Of a DNA stretch of 64,000 bases, positions 28,082 through 37,537 are shown in pieces. Position 1 is the stretch's first letter, and each line of letters opens with the position of its first letter. A model generated the notes under the pieces. The model saw only the letters and a list, made by a program, of their open reading frames with translations. It was not told where the DNA came from and did no database searches. This DNA is from Virgibacillus dokdonensis (lineage in GTDB: Bacteria > Bacillota > Bacilli > Bacillales > Amphibacillaceae). A program made the position numbers and the translations under genes. The DNA lies in NCBI RefSeq assembly GCF_900166595.1, contig NZ_LT745763.1, positions 715,315-779,314 on the forward strand. The letters run 5' to 3'.

Positions 28082-28678
28082 TTAACTCATCACCCGTTTA
28101 TAAACCCGATGAAATAAGCCATAACATAGTCCAATAAATATCCAAAAACTAATTAAATAGGTGATTGTATAGGCGTTAATTTCCCCTTGAAGCCAAAATA
28201 AGAAAAGGGAGGCAGGGAACAAAACGAAAGGGATAATATACTTGAAAGCACGTAATGTTTGCACTTCTAATTTTCGCCACTCTTTTTTTAAGAATAGATG
28301 AATAATAGAAATAGCTACCCCAAGCATACCTGCAGTTAACTTGCCAAGATCATAAATATCTAGAAATTGCGCAAGTAAAGTCCCACTTGCCGCACTCCAT
28401 AAGCCAATAATAAAAACAGATACAGTAAGTTGATCGAAATTATTTGTGCTGGAAGAGGTTACATAGGATTCTGCTAAAACATTAGGAGAATGGAAGGTTT
28501 GAAGTATAAAACGTTCGGCGTCTTCTTTGCTAGTTCCTTGTTTCGTTTGTTCCATGATGGCATTGGAGAAATGATCCTCAATTTCAGCTACGATGGCTAT
28601 TCGTTCCTCTTTCGGTAACTCCATCAGCTCTTCTTCTAATTTTCTTAAATAGGTATCAGTGCTTTTGATCTTCATCAT
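28082..28678 (-). CDS. HAAS-domain membrane protein, PadR partner
   Basis: A 198-aa protein. Residues 1-80 are the soluble HAAS-type region (YLRKLEEELMELPKEERIAIV, EIEDHF, KEDAERFI), followed by four hydrophobic segments. It starts inside the 3' end of the PadR gene (23-base overlap; AAGGAGG is in PadR codons), so translation should be coupled. The same PadR plus helical-head membrane protein layout is at 0.9-2.0 kb. Function unknown. Confidence 0.8.
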   Translation of the reverse strand: MMKIKSTDTYLRKLEEELMELPKEERIAIVAEIEDHFSNAIMEQTKQGTSKEDAERFILQTFHSPNVLAESYVTSSSTNNFDQLTVSVFIIGLWSAASGTLLAQFLDIYDLGKLTAGMLGVAISIIHLFLKKEWRKLEVQTLRAFKYIIPFVLFPASLFLFWLQGEINAYTITYLISFWIFIGLCYGLFHRVYKRVMS

Positions 28679-29015
28679 CCATGACCTCCTTCTGTAATTT
28701 CCATAACAAATCCATGGATTCTTGAAACAAATTTAAACGTTCTGTTAAAACTTGGGCGCCTTTTGTAGATAGTTGGTAGTACTTTCTGCGTAAGCCCGTA
28801 ACTGGGTTATCCCAATACGTATCTACTAGCTCGTTCGCTTCTAATCTTTTTAAAAGTGGATAAATAGATCCATCCGAAAGCTCAAACATGGGATTGGATT
28901 TTAATGCTTTTGTAAGTTGATATCCATACACAGCACTGTCTTTCATTAGGATCATAACAGCGAGTTCAGCAAGGCCTTTTCGAATTTGAATAAACCACCT
29001 ATCATGATTGGTCAA
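28656..29015 (-). CDS. PadR family transcriptional regulator
   Basis: A 119-aa PadR winged-helix protein: GLAELAVMILMKDSAVYGYQL, then SDGSIYPLLKRLE and GLRRKYYQLSTKG. TTG 29015 is chosen as start, seven to eight bases after AAGGAGGT; the frame upstream of it looks non-homologous. It should autoregulate itself and the coupled HAAS-domain gene. It shares the family, but not close identity, with the PadR gene at 874. Confidence 0.88.
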   Translation of the reverse strand: MTNHDRWFIQIRKGLAELAVMILMKDSAVYGYQLTKALKSNPMFELSDGSIYPLLKRLEANELVDTYWDNPVTGLRRKYYQLSTKGAQVLTERLNLFQESMDLLWKLQKEVMDDEDQKH

Positions 29016-29405
29016 TGTTTCTACCTCCTTCCTTATATAGGGAACTCCATTGAAATTTGTGAATCTTGTATGGGGAAAAGAGTTTGTATTCTTTATTCTA
29101 AAAAAATCGGTAAAATGGAGTGGTTCACTATGAAATATTATTACAACAAAAATAGGTGTTAATACTACATATATATCTTTGGCATCTATTATAACATAAA
29201 TCATTCGAAATTTACAGAAAATTTCTGGAGTTTATAGGAGGAGTCCTTGATGTACAATTAATTATTTGAAGTTCCTAATTTGTTAGCTTTTAGAGTCGCA
29301 CTACAACTTTTTAATAAACGTACACATATGGTTCGTTGGATTATGATATAATTCCCTATAATTAGAAAAAGTCGAAAAAATCAAGCTAGTGAAAGGAGTA
29401 TCTCG

Positions 29406-30059
29406 ATGCGAACGGAACAGGAAATGATGCAGCTTATTATGCAAACAGCGCATCATTTTGTTTATTTGATGCAATTTAAGGATGGAAATCGGCTTGATTT
29501 AACATTGATTCCGGAAGAAAAGCTTGCTTCGTTTCAACCATTTGATAGTTTAAGCGTGTTATTGATGGATAAAGATCAGTTAATTGGCGAATTACCTCCA
29601 CCTAGTGAACGAGATTATTATATTCAAAGACCAACAGAGCAAGCATATGCAGATAAGTGCAATGAGTTTTGGTGGATTTGTTTGAATATTAGTAAAGGAT
29701 TATGGCGGGAAGAGATAACGTACACGATGTTTATGTACGAACAAATTAACCGCAATGTACTTATGCAAATGATCGATTGGTATATTGGTGTGAAAACGAA
29801 TTTCTTAGTTAGTGCAGGAAAGCTTGGCAAGTACTATCCCAACTATTTAGATGAAGAGGACTGGGAGAAATACAGGAAGACATATAGCTGCGGCAAGGAT
29901 GTTGATCGGATTTGGGAAGCATTATTTACGATGTGTGACTTATTTACGAAGTTATCCAAACATGTGGCGCATACGCTTGATTTTGCGTTCCAGCAAGAAG
30001 ATGTAACGAATGTCATGATGTATATGAGGCGCATAAGAAAACTTGAAAATTACGGATAA
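29406..30059 (+). pseudogene. Aminoglycoside 6-adenylyltransferase (AadK-like) lacking its catalytic core
   Basis: The 217-aa frame begins MRTEQEMMQLIMQTA as in AadK/ANT(6). It then jumps straight to FVYLMQFKDGNRLDLTLIP, which in the full enzyme lies about 85 residues in. The C-terminal domain follows normally (CNEFWWICLNISKGL, MIDWYIGVKTNF, SAGKLGKYYPNYL). Roughly 65-70 residues are missing, including the GSR...DxD block that binds Mg-ATP in this nucleotidyltransferase family. The deletion keeps the frame and the gene has a good AAAGGAG site, so a stable protein may be made, but streptomycin adenylylation should be impossible. Confidence 0.8.
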
Positions 30060-30085
30060 AGGGGTATAGAAAGGTAGTGAGAAAC

Positions 30086-31120
30086 ATGTTGATGAAACCA
30101 AATAAGCTGCAAAAAGGGGATCGTGTGGCAACAGTGAGCCCAAGTTGGGGTGGGGCAGGTGAAACGGAACTTCGCAATCGTTATGAAATTGGTGTAAGGC
30201 GGTTAGAAGAGGTGTTTGGGCTGGAAGTTGTGCCAATGCCTAACAGTTTAAAAGGTGCCGCATATGTCTATGAAAACCCACAAGCTCGTGCGGAGGATTT
30301 GATGCAAGCCTTTCAAGATCCAACCATTAAAGCGATTATTGCCAACATTGGCGGGGAAGATAGTATTCGACTCTTACCATACATTGATTTTTCTGTCATT
30401 CGTAATCATCCGAAGATCTTCATGGGCTATTCTGATGCAACAATGGTGCATTTGTTCTGTTACAAAGCAGGTCTATCCTCTTTCTACGGTCCAGCCATAT
30501 TAACCGATTTTGCTGAGAATGTGGAGATGCATGAATATACCATTGATTTTATCGAGCGAACGCTTTTTTCTCAGAAACCGATTGGCAAAGTGGAAGCAGC
30601 CAAGGAATGGACGAGTGAGTTTTTGGATTGGTTCGTCCCTGCAAACAGCCAGATAAAAAGGAGTATGCAACCGAATAACGGATACGAGTTGCTACAAGGA
30701 AAAGGCATTGTTTCGGGGCACTTAATCGGTGGATGTATGGAAGTATTGGAATTTGCCAAAGGGACAGAGCTTTGGCCGAAAATGGATCATTGGAAGGATG
30801 GCATGTTATTTTTTGAAACATCAGAAGAAAAACCATCACCAGACCATGTGAAACGTTGGTTAAGAAATTATGCTGCCCAAGGCATTTTGCACGTAGTAAA
30901 CGGTATGATTTTTGCAAAACCGCAGCAAGAGCAGTATTATGAAGAATATAAAACTATAATTGGGACAGTGTTACAAGAGTATGATTTAGAACATTTGCCA
31001 GTCCTGTTTAATTTGAACTTTGGCCATACAGAACCGAAATTTATTTTGCCTTACGGAGCAATGGCGGAAATGAATTGTGAGGCAAAGACATTTTCAATAC
31101 TAGAAAGCGGTGTGCAATAA
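30086..31120 (+). CDS. S66 family LD-carboxypeptidase (MccF-like)
   Basis: About 344 aa, a serine peptidase of family S66. The nucleophile is in FMGYSDATMV; the Glu and His of the triad fit FFETSEE and NLNFGHTEP. The long form with an insertion after FYGP resembles MccF-like members, which cleave amide bonds of microcin-type nucleotidyl peptides, rather than the housekeeping LdcA. Several starts are possible (GTG 30077, ATG 30086, ATG 30092). It lies close behind the damaged aadK, probably co-transcribed. Confidence 0.85.
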   Translation: MLMKPNKLQKGDRVATVSPSWGGAGETELRNRYEIGVRRLEEVFGLEVVPMPNSLKGAAYVYENPQARAEDLMQAFQDPTIKAIIANIGGEDSIRLLPYIDFSVIRNHPKIFMGYSDATMVHLFCYKAGLSSFYGPAILTDFAENVEMHEYTIDFIERTLFSQKPIGKVEAAKEWTSEFLDWFVPANSQIKRSMQPNNGYELLQGKGIVSGHLIGGCMEVLEFAKGTELWPKMDHWKDGMLFFETSEEKPSPDHVKRWLRNYAAQGILHVVNGMIFAKPQQEQYYEEYKTIIGTVLQEYDLEHLPVLFNLNFGHTEPKFILPYGAMAEMNCEAKTFSILESGVQ

Positions 31121-31384
31121 CCTTGTCTTGTTTGTGTGTTATTTCATGCCGTATATTTTAGAAATGAGATTGAAATACTACAAAAGGAAGCTCAGCTGAA
31201 GTTCATGGGGAGCTTCGTGTTCGTTACGGTATATTTCATTTAATTTTGTCGAAGAATTATCGGCTATCACCATGATTCGCTTTGGGAGAGAAAACAGTTG
31301 CAGACAAGTATGACTTTCTATTAGATATACGATCGCTTTCTCCATAAAAACAGGATACTTTTAGGAAGGAAGGAATGAGGATGT

Positions 31385-31615
31385 ATGTACATGACGATTC
31401 CTGAAACAGCAGAATATTTGTCTATGAATGAAAAGCAATTACATGCACTTGTGTTGCAAGGGAGAATTAGAACTGTGCATGATGGTGAACAATTTCTAAT
31501 TAACAGTGAACAATTTCAAACCCATTTTGAGCAGGTGGAAAAATATCGGGCGATGATTCAAGACTACCTCAATGAACCGATTCCTGAAGATTTGGACGTG
31601 AAAGATGAAGATTAA
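31385..31615 (+). CDS. Excisionase-type HTH protein
   Basis: A 76-aa protein beginning MTIPETAEYLSMNEKQLHALV, the MerR-like HTH of the excisionase/helix-turn-helix_17 family, with a C-terminal helical acidic tail. No integrase or att site is visible nearby, so a small transcription factor is more likely than a phage excisionase. The starts at 31385 and 31391 are both plausible behind AATGAGG. Confidence 0.75.
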   Translation: MYMTIPETAEYLSMNEKQLHALVLQGRIRTVHDGEQFLINSEQFQTHFEQVEKYRAMIQDYLNEPIPEDLDVKDED

Positions 31616-31726
31616 ATAAAGACTCGTGTTAAATAGTCTTGGTCTATTCGATGCAAAGCACAATTTGATATGCTAATCTTTGATGGAGAAAGCCTGTTTG
31701 GTTTATCTGTTGTTATAACACCTAAT

Positions 31727-31760
31727 GAAGCCGCATAATAGTAAGTTATTATGCGGCTTC
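31727..31760. terminator. Perfect inverted repeat, terminator between convergent genes
   Basis: GAAGCCGCATAATA / TATTATGCGGCTTC, a 14-bp perfect stem with a 6-base loop, between the HTH gene (plus) and the aldehyde dehydrogenase gene (minus). Confidence 0.7.
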
Positions 31761-31874
31761 GTCATTTAATAAATCTTAACTGAACAATGGGAAACGCTTT
31801 GAAGAAACGTTCTGGGAATTGTGCCATAGAACAATAAAGGCAGCTACTTTGAAGCTATGCTAAGTGTCGATTGT

Positions 31875-33305
31875 TCATGAAGATAACCCCATAATCGCTT
31901 TTACTTCGAGGTACTCCTCAATACCGTAGTCGCCCCATTCTCTACCAATACCCGATTGTTTATAGCCACCAAACGGAGCAAAGAAATCGGTCTTTCCGTC
32001 ATTCACCGTAATTTGTCCGGCTTTTATATTGTTGGCTACGTGAGCAAGTGTCCGCTTATCTTTGCCGACAACGTAACCTGCCAGACCATAAATCGTATCA
32101 TTAGCGATCTCTAGCGCTTCATCTAAATCATTATAGGTGATGACAGAGAGGACAGGTCCAAAAATTTCTTCTTGAGCAATGACCATATCATTGGTTACAT
32201 CTGTAAACACGGTTGGCTTTACATAATAGCCTGTCTCTAAGCCTTCTGGTTTTCCAGTGCCACCGAGGAGTAAAGTTGCTCCTTCATGAATCCCCTTTTC
32301 AATATAGGATTGTACCGTATCCCATTGATCTTTAGATATAAGCGGCCCTGTTTTTGTTTCTGTTTGTTTTGGGTCTCCATATTCAAAAGAGGAAACAGCT
32401 TGTTTGACTGCTTTTTCAAATGCCTCTTTTTTCGAAGTTGGAATAATTGCTCTTGTTGCTGCAGAGCAAACTTGACCTGTGTTCATCATAATATTCCAAG
32501 CCGCAGTTTTCGCGGCTTTTTCCATGTCTGCATCTTCTAATACGACAAGTGGTGATTTCCCTCCAAGTTCAAGAGCTACTTTTTTAATTGTTTCTGCTCC
32601 ATTTTTCATGATTTTTTCGCCTACTTTTCCTGAACCTGTGAAGGAGACAAAATCAATATCTGGATGTTTGCTAATGCCATTTCCAATCGTTGAACCAGAA
32701 CCGTTTACTAAATTAAACACACCTTTTGGAACACCAGCCGTTGCCAAGATATCAGCTAGCATCATGGCTGCAAAAGGTGTCATCGAAGCTGGTTTTAATA
32801 CCATGGGACTACCGGCTGCAATCGCTCCCGCTATTTTTGTCGAGGTCTGATTAGTTGGGAAGTTCCAAGGTGTAATTAACCCACTTACACCAATTGATTC
32901 TTTGCGAATTTTATGATTTCCTCGATTTTCTTCAAAAGAAAAGTCTTTTAATGCTTCGGCTGCATGCTTGAAATGGTTATATCCCATGGTGTAGTGAACA
33001 TTTTGGGAAATAGATACTGGAGATCCTAGTTCTTCTGTAATTACGTCAATCAGTTCGTCTTTTTTATTTTCATACTCATTGGCGATGGCTTCCAACAATT
33101 GGATTCGTTCTTCTTTTGACGTTTTTGAAAAAGATGGGAAAGCTGCTTTTGCTGCAGCCACTGCCTTATTGAGGTCTTCTTCGGTTCCAGAACTAATCTC
33201 ACCAATCACTTCTTCGGTCGCAGGATTGCATACTTGGATCGTTTCGGAACCAGTTGAGCCGATCCATTCACCGTTAATAAAATAATGGTTTAGATTTGTT
33301 CGCAT
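31875..33305 (-). CDS. Aldehyde dehydrogenase family protein
   Basis: A 476-aa NAD(P)-dependent aldehyde dehydrogenase. The catalytic cysteine lies in MNTGQVCSAATR, the general base in ALELGGKSPLVV, and the cofactor site in TPWNFPTNQ and FTGSGKVGEKI. I start at ATG 33305, about ten bases after AAGGAGTGAGG, not at the GTG four codons upstream. It is a single gene. The aldehyde cannot be named; betaine-aldehyde or succinate-semialdehyde signatures are not obvious. Confidence 0.9.
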   Translation of the reverse strand: MRTNLNHYFINGEWIGSTGSETIQVCNPATEEVIGEISSGTEEDLNKAVAAAKAAFPSFSKTSKEERIQLLEAIANEYENKKDELIDVITEELGSPVSISQNVHYTMGYNHFKHAAEALKDFSFEENRGNHKIRKESIGVSGLITPWNFPTNQTSTKIAGAIAAGSPMVLKPASMTPFAAMMLADILATAGVPKGVFNLVNGSGSTIGNGISKHPDIDFVSFTGSGKVGEKIMKNGAETIKKVALELGGKSPLVVLEDADMEKAAKTAAWNIMMNTGQVCSAATRAIIPTSKKEAFEKAVKQAVSSFEYGDPKQTETKTGPLISKDQWDTVQSYIEKGIHEGATLLLGGTGKPEGLETGYYVKPTVFTDVTNDMVIAQEEIFGPVLSVITYNDLDEALEIANDTIYGLAGYVVGKDKRTLAHVANNIKAGQITVNDGKTDFFAPFGGYKQSGIGREWGDYGIEEYLEVKAIMGLSS

Positions 33306-33487
33306 AGTGATCCTCACTCCTTCGTAAATGTGGTTGTAGAGGAGGTGTTCCCTGTGGAATATCTCGTTAAACTTTTGTTAGATAAAACATCGCTCATTAT
33401 GCAATGAGGCTCGTGCATTTTTAAAGTGGTGTGATCCTACCTGTTAGCATAATGAGATGAGTATTCTCTTGTGAATGCATTCTGTTT

Positions 33488-34474
33488 CTATAAAGGGGCC
33501 TTTGTTACAATTCGTCCCTTTCTTCCTTCTGTCGTCTCTGCCATTTGTAAAGAGCGGATAACCGATTCTTCAATAATTTCAACGACCGCTTGGAACAGCT
33601 GGTTCATTAACGGATGATCATCCCGTAAATAATCAACGGTTTGTGTGTAGGAATCGGAAGCGTGTGGGACTTTATTCGCAGTTGAAAAAACAATGGCAAT
33701 GTCACCGCTGCCGTTCGCTAATTGACTACCAGTGCGCCCAAGACCCGCAGCACAACGTTTAGCAAGTCGTTGTAATTGTCTCTCGAGTAGTGGTGCATCT
33801 GTTGCTAAGATCATCATGATGGAACCATCAGGGGTATCTTGTTGGACTGGCTCCCAACGAGCAAAGAGCGCATCACCTCTTTTGCCGAAGTTACTTAATA
33901 CGATCCCGCCAATTTGATAGTTTATGGATTTATGTGAAACGATACGTGAAGCTGTTCCGATTCCCCCTTTATAACCAAAGCATACCATCCCTTTTCCCGC
34001 ACCGACTGAGCCTTCAGCTACAGGCGAGGTGCTAGCTGATTTAATCGCTTTGACAGCATGTTCTGGCTTGATTGCAGGGTAGCGCGCTGTATTTAAATAA
34101 CTGTCATTACATTCCCCGACAACAATATTAATGGAACTTGTCGTGTCGCCAATTTCTTCTGTTGTATCGAGCATATAGTCGAGCGTTCCTTGCCAAACAG
34201 AACCAACGCTAAATGTATTTGTCAGCATAATTGGTGATTCCACAAGTCCAAGTTCATTTATTTGAACTAATCCTGCTGTTTTGCCAAATCCATTTAACAC
34301 AGCACTCCCGGCATGGACTTTATGACGAAATAGGTTGCCTTTATGCGGCAATATGGCCGTTACTCCAGTGCAAATAGTTTGTTCCTCATCTAATTTTTCA
34401 TATAACGTGACATGTCCAATTTGGACTCCTGCAATATCCGTAATACAATTATGGCTCCCTTTTTTTAAATTCAT
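33488..34474 (-). CDS. P1 family peptidase (DmpA-like)
   Basis: A 328-aa self-processing Ntn-fold aminopeptidase of family S58/DmpA. The N-terminus (ITDIAGVQIGHVTL) and VGAGKGMVCFGYKGGIGTASR, which contains the predicted autocleavage and nucleophile region, are family hallmarks, as are TDAPLLERQLQRLAKR and GRTGS. It stands alone, divergent from the CdaR-type regulator. Its natural substrate is unknown; characterised members release N-terminal D- or L-residues or beta-peptides. Confidence 0.88.
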   Translation of the reverse strand: MNLKKGSHNCITDIAGVQIGHVTLYEKLDEEQTICTGVTAILPHKGNLFRHKVHAGSAVLNGFGKTAGLVQINELGLVESPIMLTNTFSVGSVWQGTLDYMLDTTEEIGDTTSSINIVVGECNDSYLNTARYPAIKPEHAVKAIKSASTSPVAEGSVGAGKGMVCFGYKGGIGTASRIVSHKSINYQIGGIVLSNFGKRGDALFARWEPVQQDTPDGSIMMILATDAPLLERQLQRLAKRCAAGLGRTGSQLANGSGDIAIVFSTANKVPHASDSYTQTVDYLRDDHPLMNQLFQAVVEIIEESVIRSLQMAETTEGRKGRIVTKAPL

Positions 34475-34755
34475 CTGAGTAAACTCCTATCCATAAAAAA
34501 CTTTATACATGCTAAAAAATTAATAGAATTATTTGAATAGGACAAGTCTAAAGGATGAACAGAATAGTTGCAAATAAAAGGGACGGAGCAATAAACAGAT
34601 GAGAAGAAAAACAAAAACGGCATTTCCCTTCCTTTTTTCTATCTCGCTTTGCTTTTTAATAGCAATATCGAAATACGCCTGTAGCTGATCGAAAGACAGC
34701 TTTATTGTTTGCGTGATAAGATAATGTAGAAATACAAACGAGTAGGTGAAAAGCA

Positions 34756-35877
34756 TTGGAAAATATTCTGCTGCAAACAGATCGGCTCTATAACTCGATT
34801 GTTCAGGAAATGAATCGGCTTATTAAGGAAGAAGTGATTGTAACAGATCAGCAAGGTTATATTGTGGCGAGTACAGATGCTAAACGAATTGGCAGTTACC
34901 ATGAAGGTGCTTGTATAGCAATGCAACATAAAGAAAAAATGATCATGTCAAAAGAGTTAACCAAAAAACTACATGGCGTAAGAGAAGGCGTCGTGTTTCC
35001 AATTGTGATTAACAAAATTCCTTTGGGTGTCCTTGGGATTACTGGTAACCCGTCTATCGTAGAGCCATATGCTAGATTGGTACAAAAAGTGACAGAATTA
35101 TTTATACAAGATTCGCTAACTAGAATAAATCAGGAAAGCAAAGCACGTGACGTGGAATTTTTTATTTTTGACTGGCTCAATCAAACAAGCAGCTATACGA
35201 GTTTAGTTGAGAGAAGTAAATTTTTTCATATTAACATGGAAGCTTATAAGCAAGTAGTTGTATTTAAAAGAAAAGAATTAAAAACTGGATTTTCGTACCA
35301 TCGATTTGAAAAGTTGAAATCTGTTTGGGATGATTTCGTCGGTGCTTTGTTTGTAAGGTGGGGGCAAGACCGAATTGTCATGTTAGTTGAAGCAGTAGAG
35401 GCATCGTTATTAGATCATTGCCTACGCAAATGGATCGCTGCTGTATACCAAGAATTAGATGAACATTTGTATGCTGGGGTTGGAAATATTGTTGAGCCAG
35501 AGCACTTATCGGCATCGTTTTCGCAAGCAGTAAAGGCAAGCGAACATGCTGATGGGACAAATCCTGTTGTGTTTGAAGCGGATTTACGTTTTGAAATGCT
35601 CGAACATGAAATTAGTGCGCAAACAAAAGAAACGTTTATTTGTCGAACTTTAAAAGAGTTAGTAAAAGAAAAAGAGCTAATGAAAACGCTAGCGAGCTGG
35701 TTTTCTCATGATATGCAAATGCAAGTTACGGCGAATGCTTTACATATTCATAAAAATACATTGCATTACCGGCTAAATCGAATTGCAGAAATTACTAATT
35801 TAAATCTTAAAAAGTTGGATGATGTTATGTTATTGTATATGGCCTTTCGCTTATCATCATGTAATTATAATAAGTAA
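34756..35877 (+). CDS. CdaR/PucR-type regulator of the glycolate oxidase genes
   Basis: A 373-aa regulator. Residues 1-130 form the sugar-diacid-recognition domain (YNSIVQEMNRLIKEEVIVTD, GVVFPI, PLGVLGITG), a middle PucR-type domain follows, and the C-terminal HTH is TANALHIHKNTLHYRLNRI. The start is TTG 34756 behind AGGTGA. It lies about 250 bases before glcD, in the same direction, the common arrangement where CdaR-like proteins activate glycolate or glycerate pathways. The ligand is probably a C2/C3 hydroxy acid (inference). Confidence 0.9.
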   Translation: MENILLQTDRLYNSIVQEMNRLIKEEVIVTDQQGYIVASTDAKRIGSYHEGACIAMQHKEKMIMSKELTKKLHGVREGVVFPIVINKIPLGVLGITGNPSIVEPYARLVQKVTELFIQDSLTRINQESKARDVEFFIFDWLNQTSSYTSLVERSKFFHINMEAYKQVVVFKRKELKTGFSYHRFEKLKSVWDDFVGALFVRWGQDRIVMLVEAVEASLLDHCLRKWIAAVYQELDEHLYAGVGNIVEPEHLSASFSQAVKASEHADGTNPVVFEADLRFEMLEHEISAQTKETFICRTLKELVKEKELMKTLASWFSHDMQMQVTANALHIHKNTLHYRLNRIAEITNLNLKKLDDVMLLYMAFRLSSCNYNK

Positions 35878-36124
35878 TAAAATGTAAAGTTGCTGAAGTT
35901 CAAAATGACAAAAGTTATAGCAAGCGCGGAATCTAGAATTTGATATACGAACCACGAAATGTTACAGCTTGTAAGCAGATTTCATATAAATTGTTTTTAT
36001 AATTAAAAACTTGTACATTGAACCAAAAGAAGGCGTTATCTCTGCTGAATTTTTGTTCAAATATACATTTCTTTTTCTTTTAATTTTTCTTAAAATAGAA
36101 TTATTACTATGTAGGAGAATGTGT

Positions 36125-37537
36125 ATGTTAAATAGGGATGTAAGAGAAAAGCTAATCGCAATTGTCGGGGAAAATAATGTAGAAGATAACAATGCAAGTT
36201 TACTAGCTTATTCATATGATTCTACGCCACGGTATCAGACATTACCTGATGCAATGGTAGCACCGAGAAATAAACATGAGGTTTCAGCGGTGGTGAAAGT
36301 TTGTAATGAACATCAAATACCAATTGTACCTCGTGGGTCTGGGACAAATCTATGTGCTGGCACAACGCCTTCAGAAGGAGGAATAGTGCTTATTTTTAAG
36401 CACATGCGAGAAATTTTAGAAATTGATGAAGAAAACTTAACTATGACCGTACAGGCTGGGGTATATACAAAAGATATTTTAGATAGAGCGAAAGCAGTAG
36501 GTCTTTTCTATCCGCCAGATCCAGGTTCGATGCACATATCGCAAATCGGGGGGAATATTAGTGAGAACTCTGGTGGACTGCGAGGGCTTAAATATGGTGT
36601 GACGAGAGATTACGTGCTTGGACTTGAGATCGTTTTGCCAAACGGTGAGATCATTCAAACTGGTGGAAAGCTTGCCAAAGATGTAGCGGGGTACGATTTG
36701 ACAAGATTGTATGTCGGAGCAGAGGGGACGCTTGGGGTTATTACCGAAGCGATCTTAAAGCTTGTTCCACAACCAGAAACAAAACAAACGATGCTTGCCC
36801 TTTATCATGATTTAGCAGCTGCCGCGGAAAGTGTGTCAGCGATTATTGCCAACCGCATTATTCCTGCTACCTTGGAATTTTTAGACCAAGCGACAGTGCA
36901 AGTTGTAGAAGACTATGCCAAAATTGGACTGCCGACAGAAGCGAAAGCAGTGCTATTAATTGAACAAGATGGGTCACCTGAAGTAGTCGCTCGTGATATG
37001 GAAAAGATTGCGTCGTTATGTAAAGATAATCAAGCATTTGACGTACAGGTGGCGCAAACAGATGAAGAGGCAGAGCAATTGACGGCAGCGCGGAGAACAG
37101 CGTTATCCGCGCTATCTCGGTTAAAGCCGACAACTATTTTGGAAGATGCTACGGTGCCGCGCTCGAAAATTGCAGCAATGGTAAAAGCAATTGGGGAAAT
37201 TGCTGCAAAGTACGAGCTAACTATTTGTACATTCGGTCATGCTGGTGACGGAAACCTCCATCCGACATGCCTTACAGATGCTCGTAATGAGAAAGAAATG
37301 GAATTAGTAGAAAAAGCATTTGCAGAAATTTTTGAGAAGGCGGTTGACCTTGGAGGAACGATTACAGGTGAACACGGTGTCGGAATGATGAAGCTTCCTT
37401 ATTTGCATTTGAAAGCGGGAGAGCATGGAGTTGAGGCGATGCGCCGTATAAAGCAAGCGTTAGATCCCCATGAAATTATGAATCCAGGAAAAATGTTTGA
37501 CCCGCTCACAAAGCAAAGTAAGGAGGTGGAGAAATAA
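36125..37537 (+). CDS. glcD: Glycolate oxidase FAD subunit GlcD
   Basis: A 470-aa FAD-linked oxidoreductase oxidising glycolate (or D-lactate) to glyoxylate. The PCMH FAD site is seen as PRGSGTNLCAG and GGNISENSGG, and the C-terminal cap has FGHAGDGNLHP and GEHGVG. I start at ATG 36125 with AGGAG before it; the frame upstream to 36011 is hydrophobic and non-homologous. Its stop touches the ATG of glcF. GlcE is absent as a separate gene, as in Bacillus GlcD/YsfC-YsfD-type systems. Confidence 0.92.
   Translation: MLNRDVREKLIAIVGENNVEDNNASLLAYSYDSTPRYQTLPDAMVAPRNKHEVSAVVKVCNEHQIPIVPRGSGTNLCAGTTPSEGGIVLIFKHMREILEIDEENLTMTVQAGVYTKDILDRAKAVGLFYPPDPGSMHISQIGGNISENSGGLRGLKYGVTRDYVLGLEIVLPNGEIIQTGGKLAKDVAGYDLTRLYVGAEGTLGVITEAILKLVPQPETKQTMLALYHDLAAAAESVSAIIANRIIPATLEFLDQATVQVVEDYAKIGLPTEAKAVLLIEQDGSPEVVARDMEKIASLCKDNQAFDVQVAQTDEEAEQLTAARRTALSALSRLKPTTILEDATVPRSKIAAMVKAIGEIAAKYELTICTFGHAGDGNLHPTCLTDARNEKEMELVEKAFAEIFEKAVDLGGTITGEHGVGMMKLPYLHLKAGEHGVEAMRRIKQALDPHEIMNPGKMFDPLTKQSKEVEK

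Noticed and set aside
29406..30059. Functional streptomycin resistance gene
   Set aside because: The motif binding Mg-ATP is missing, so the C-terminal likeness alone does not support activity.
31385..31615. Excisionase of a mobile element
   Set aside because: The HTH fits the excisionase family, but no integrase, att repeats or other element genes are nearby, so it was listed as a small DNA-binding protein.
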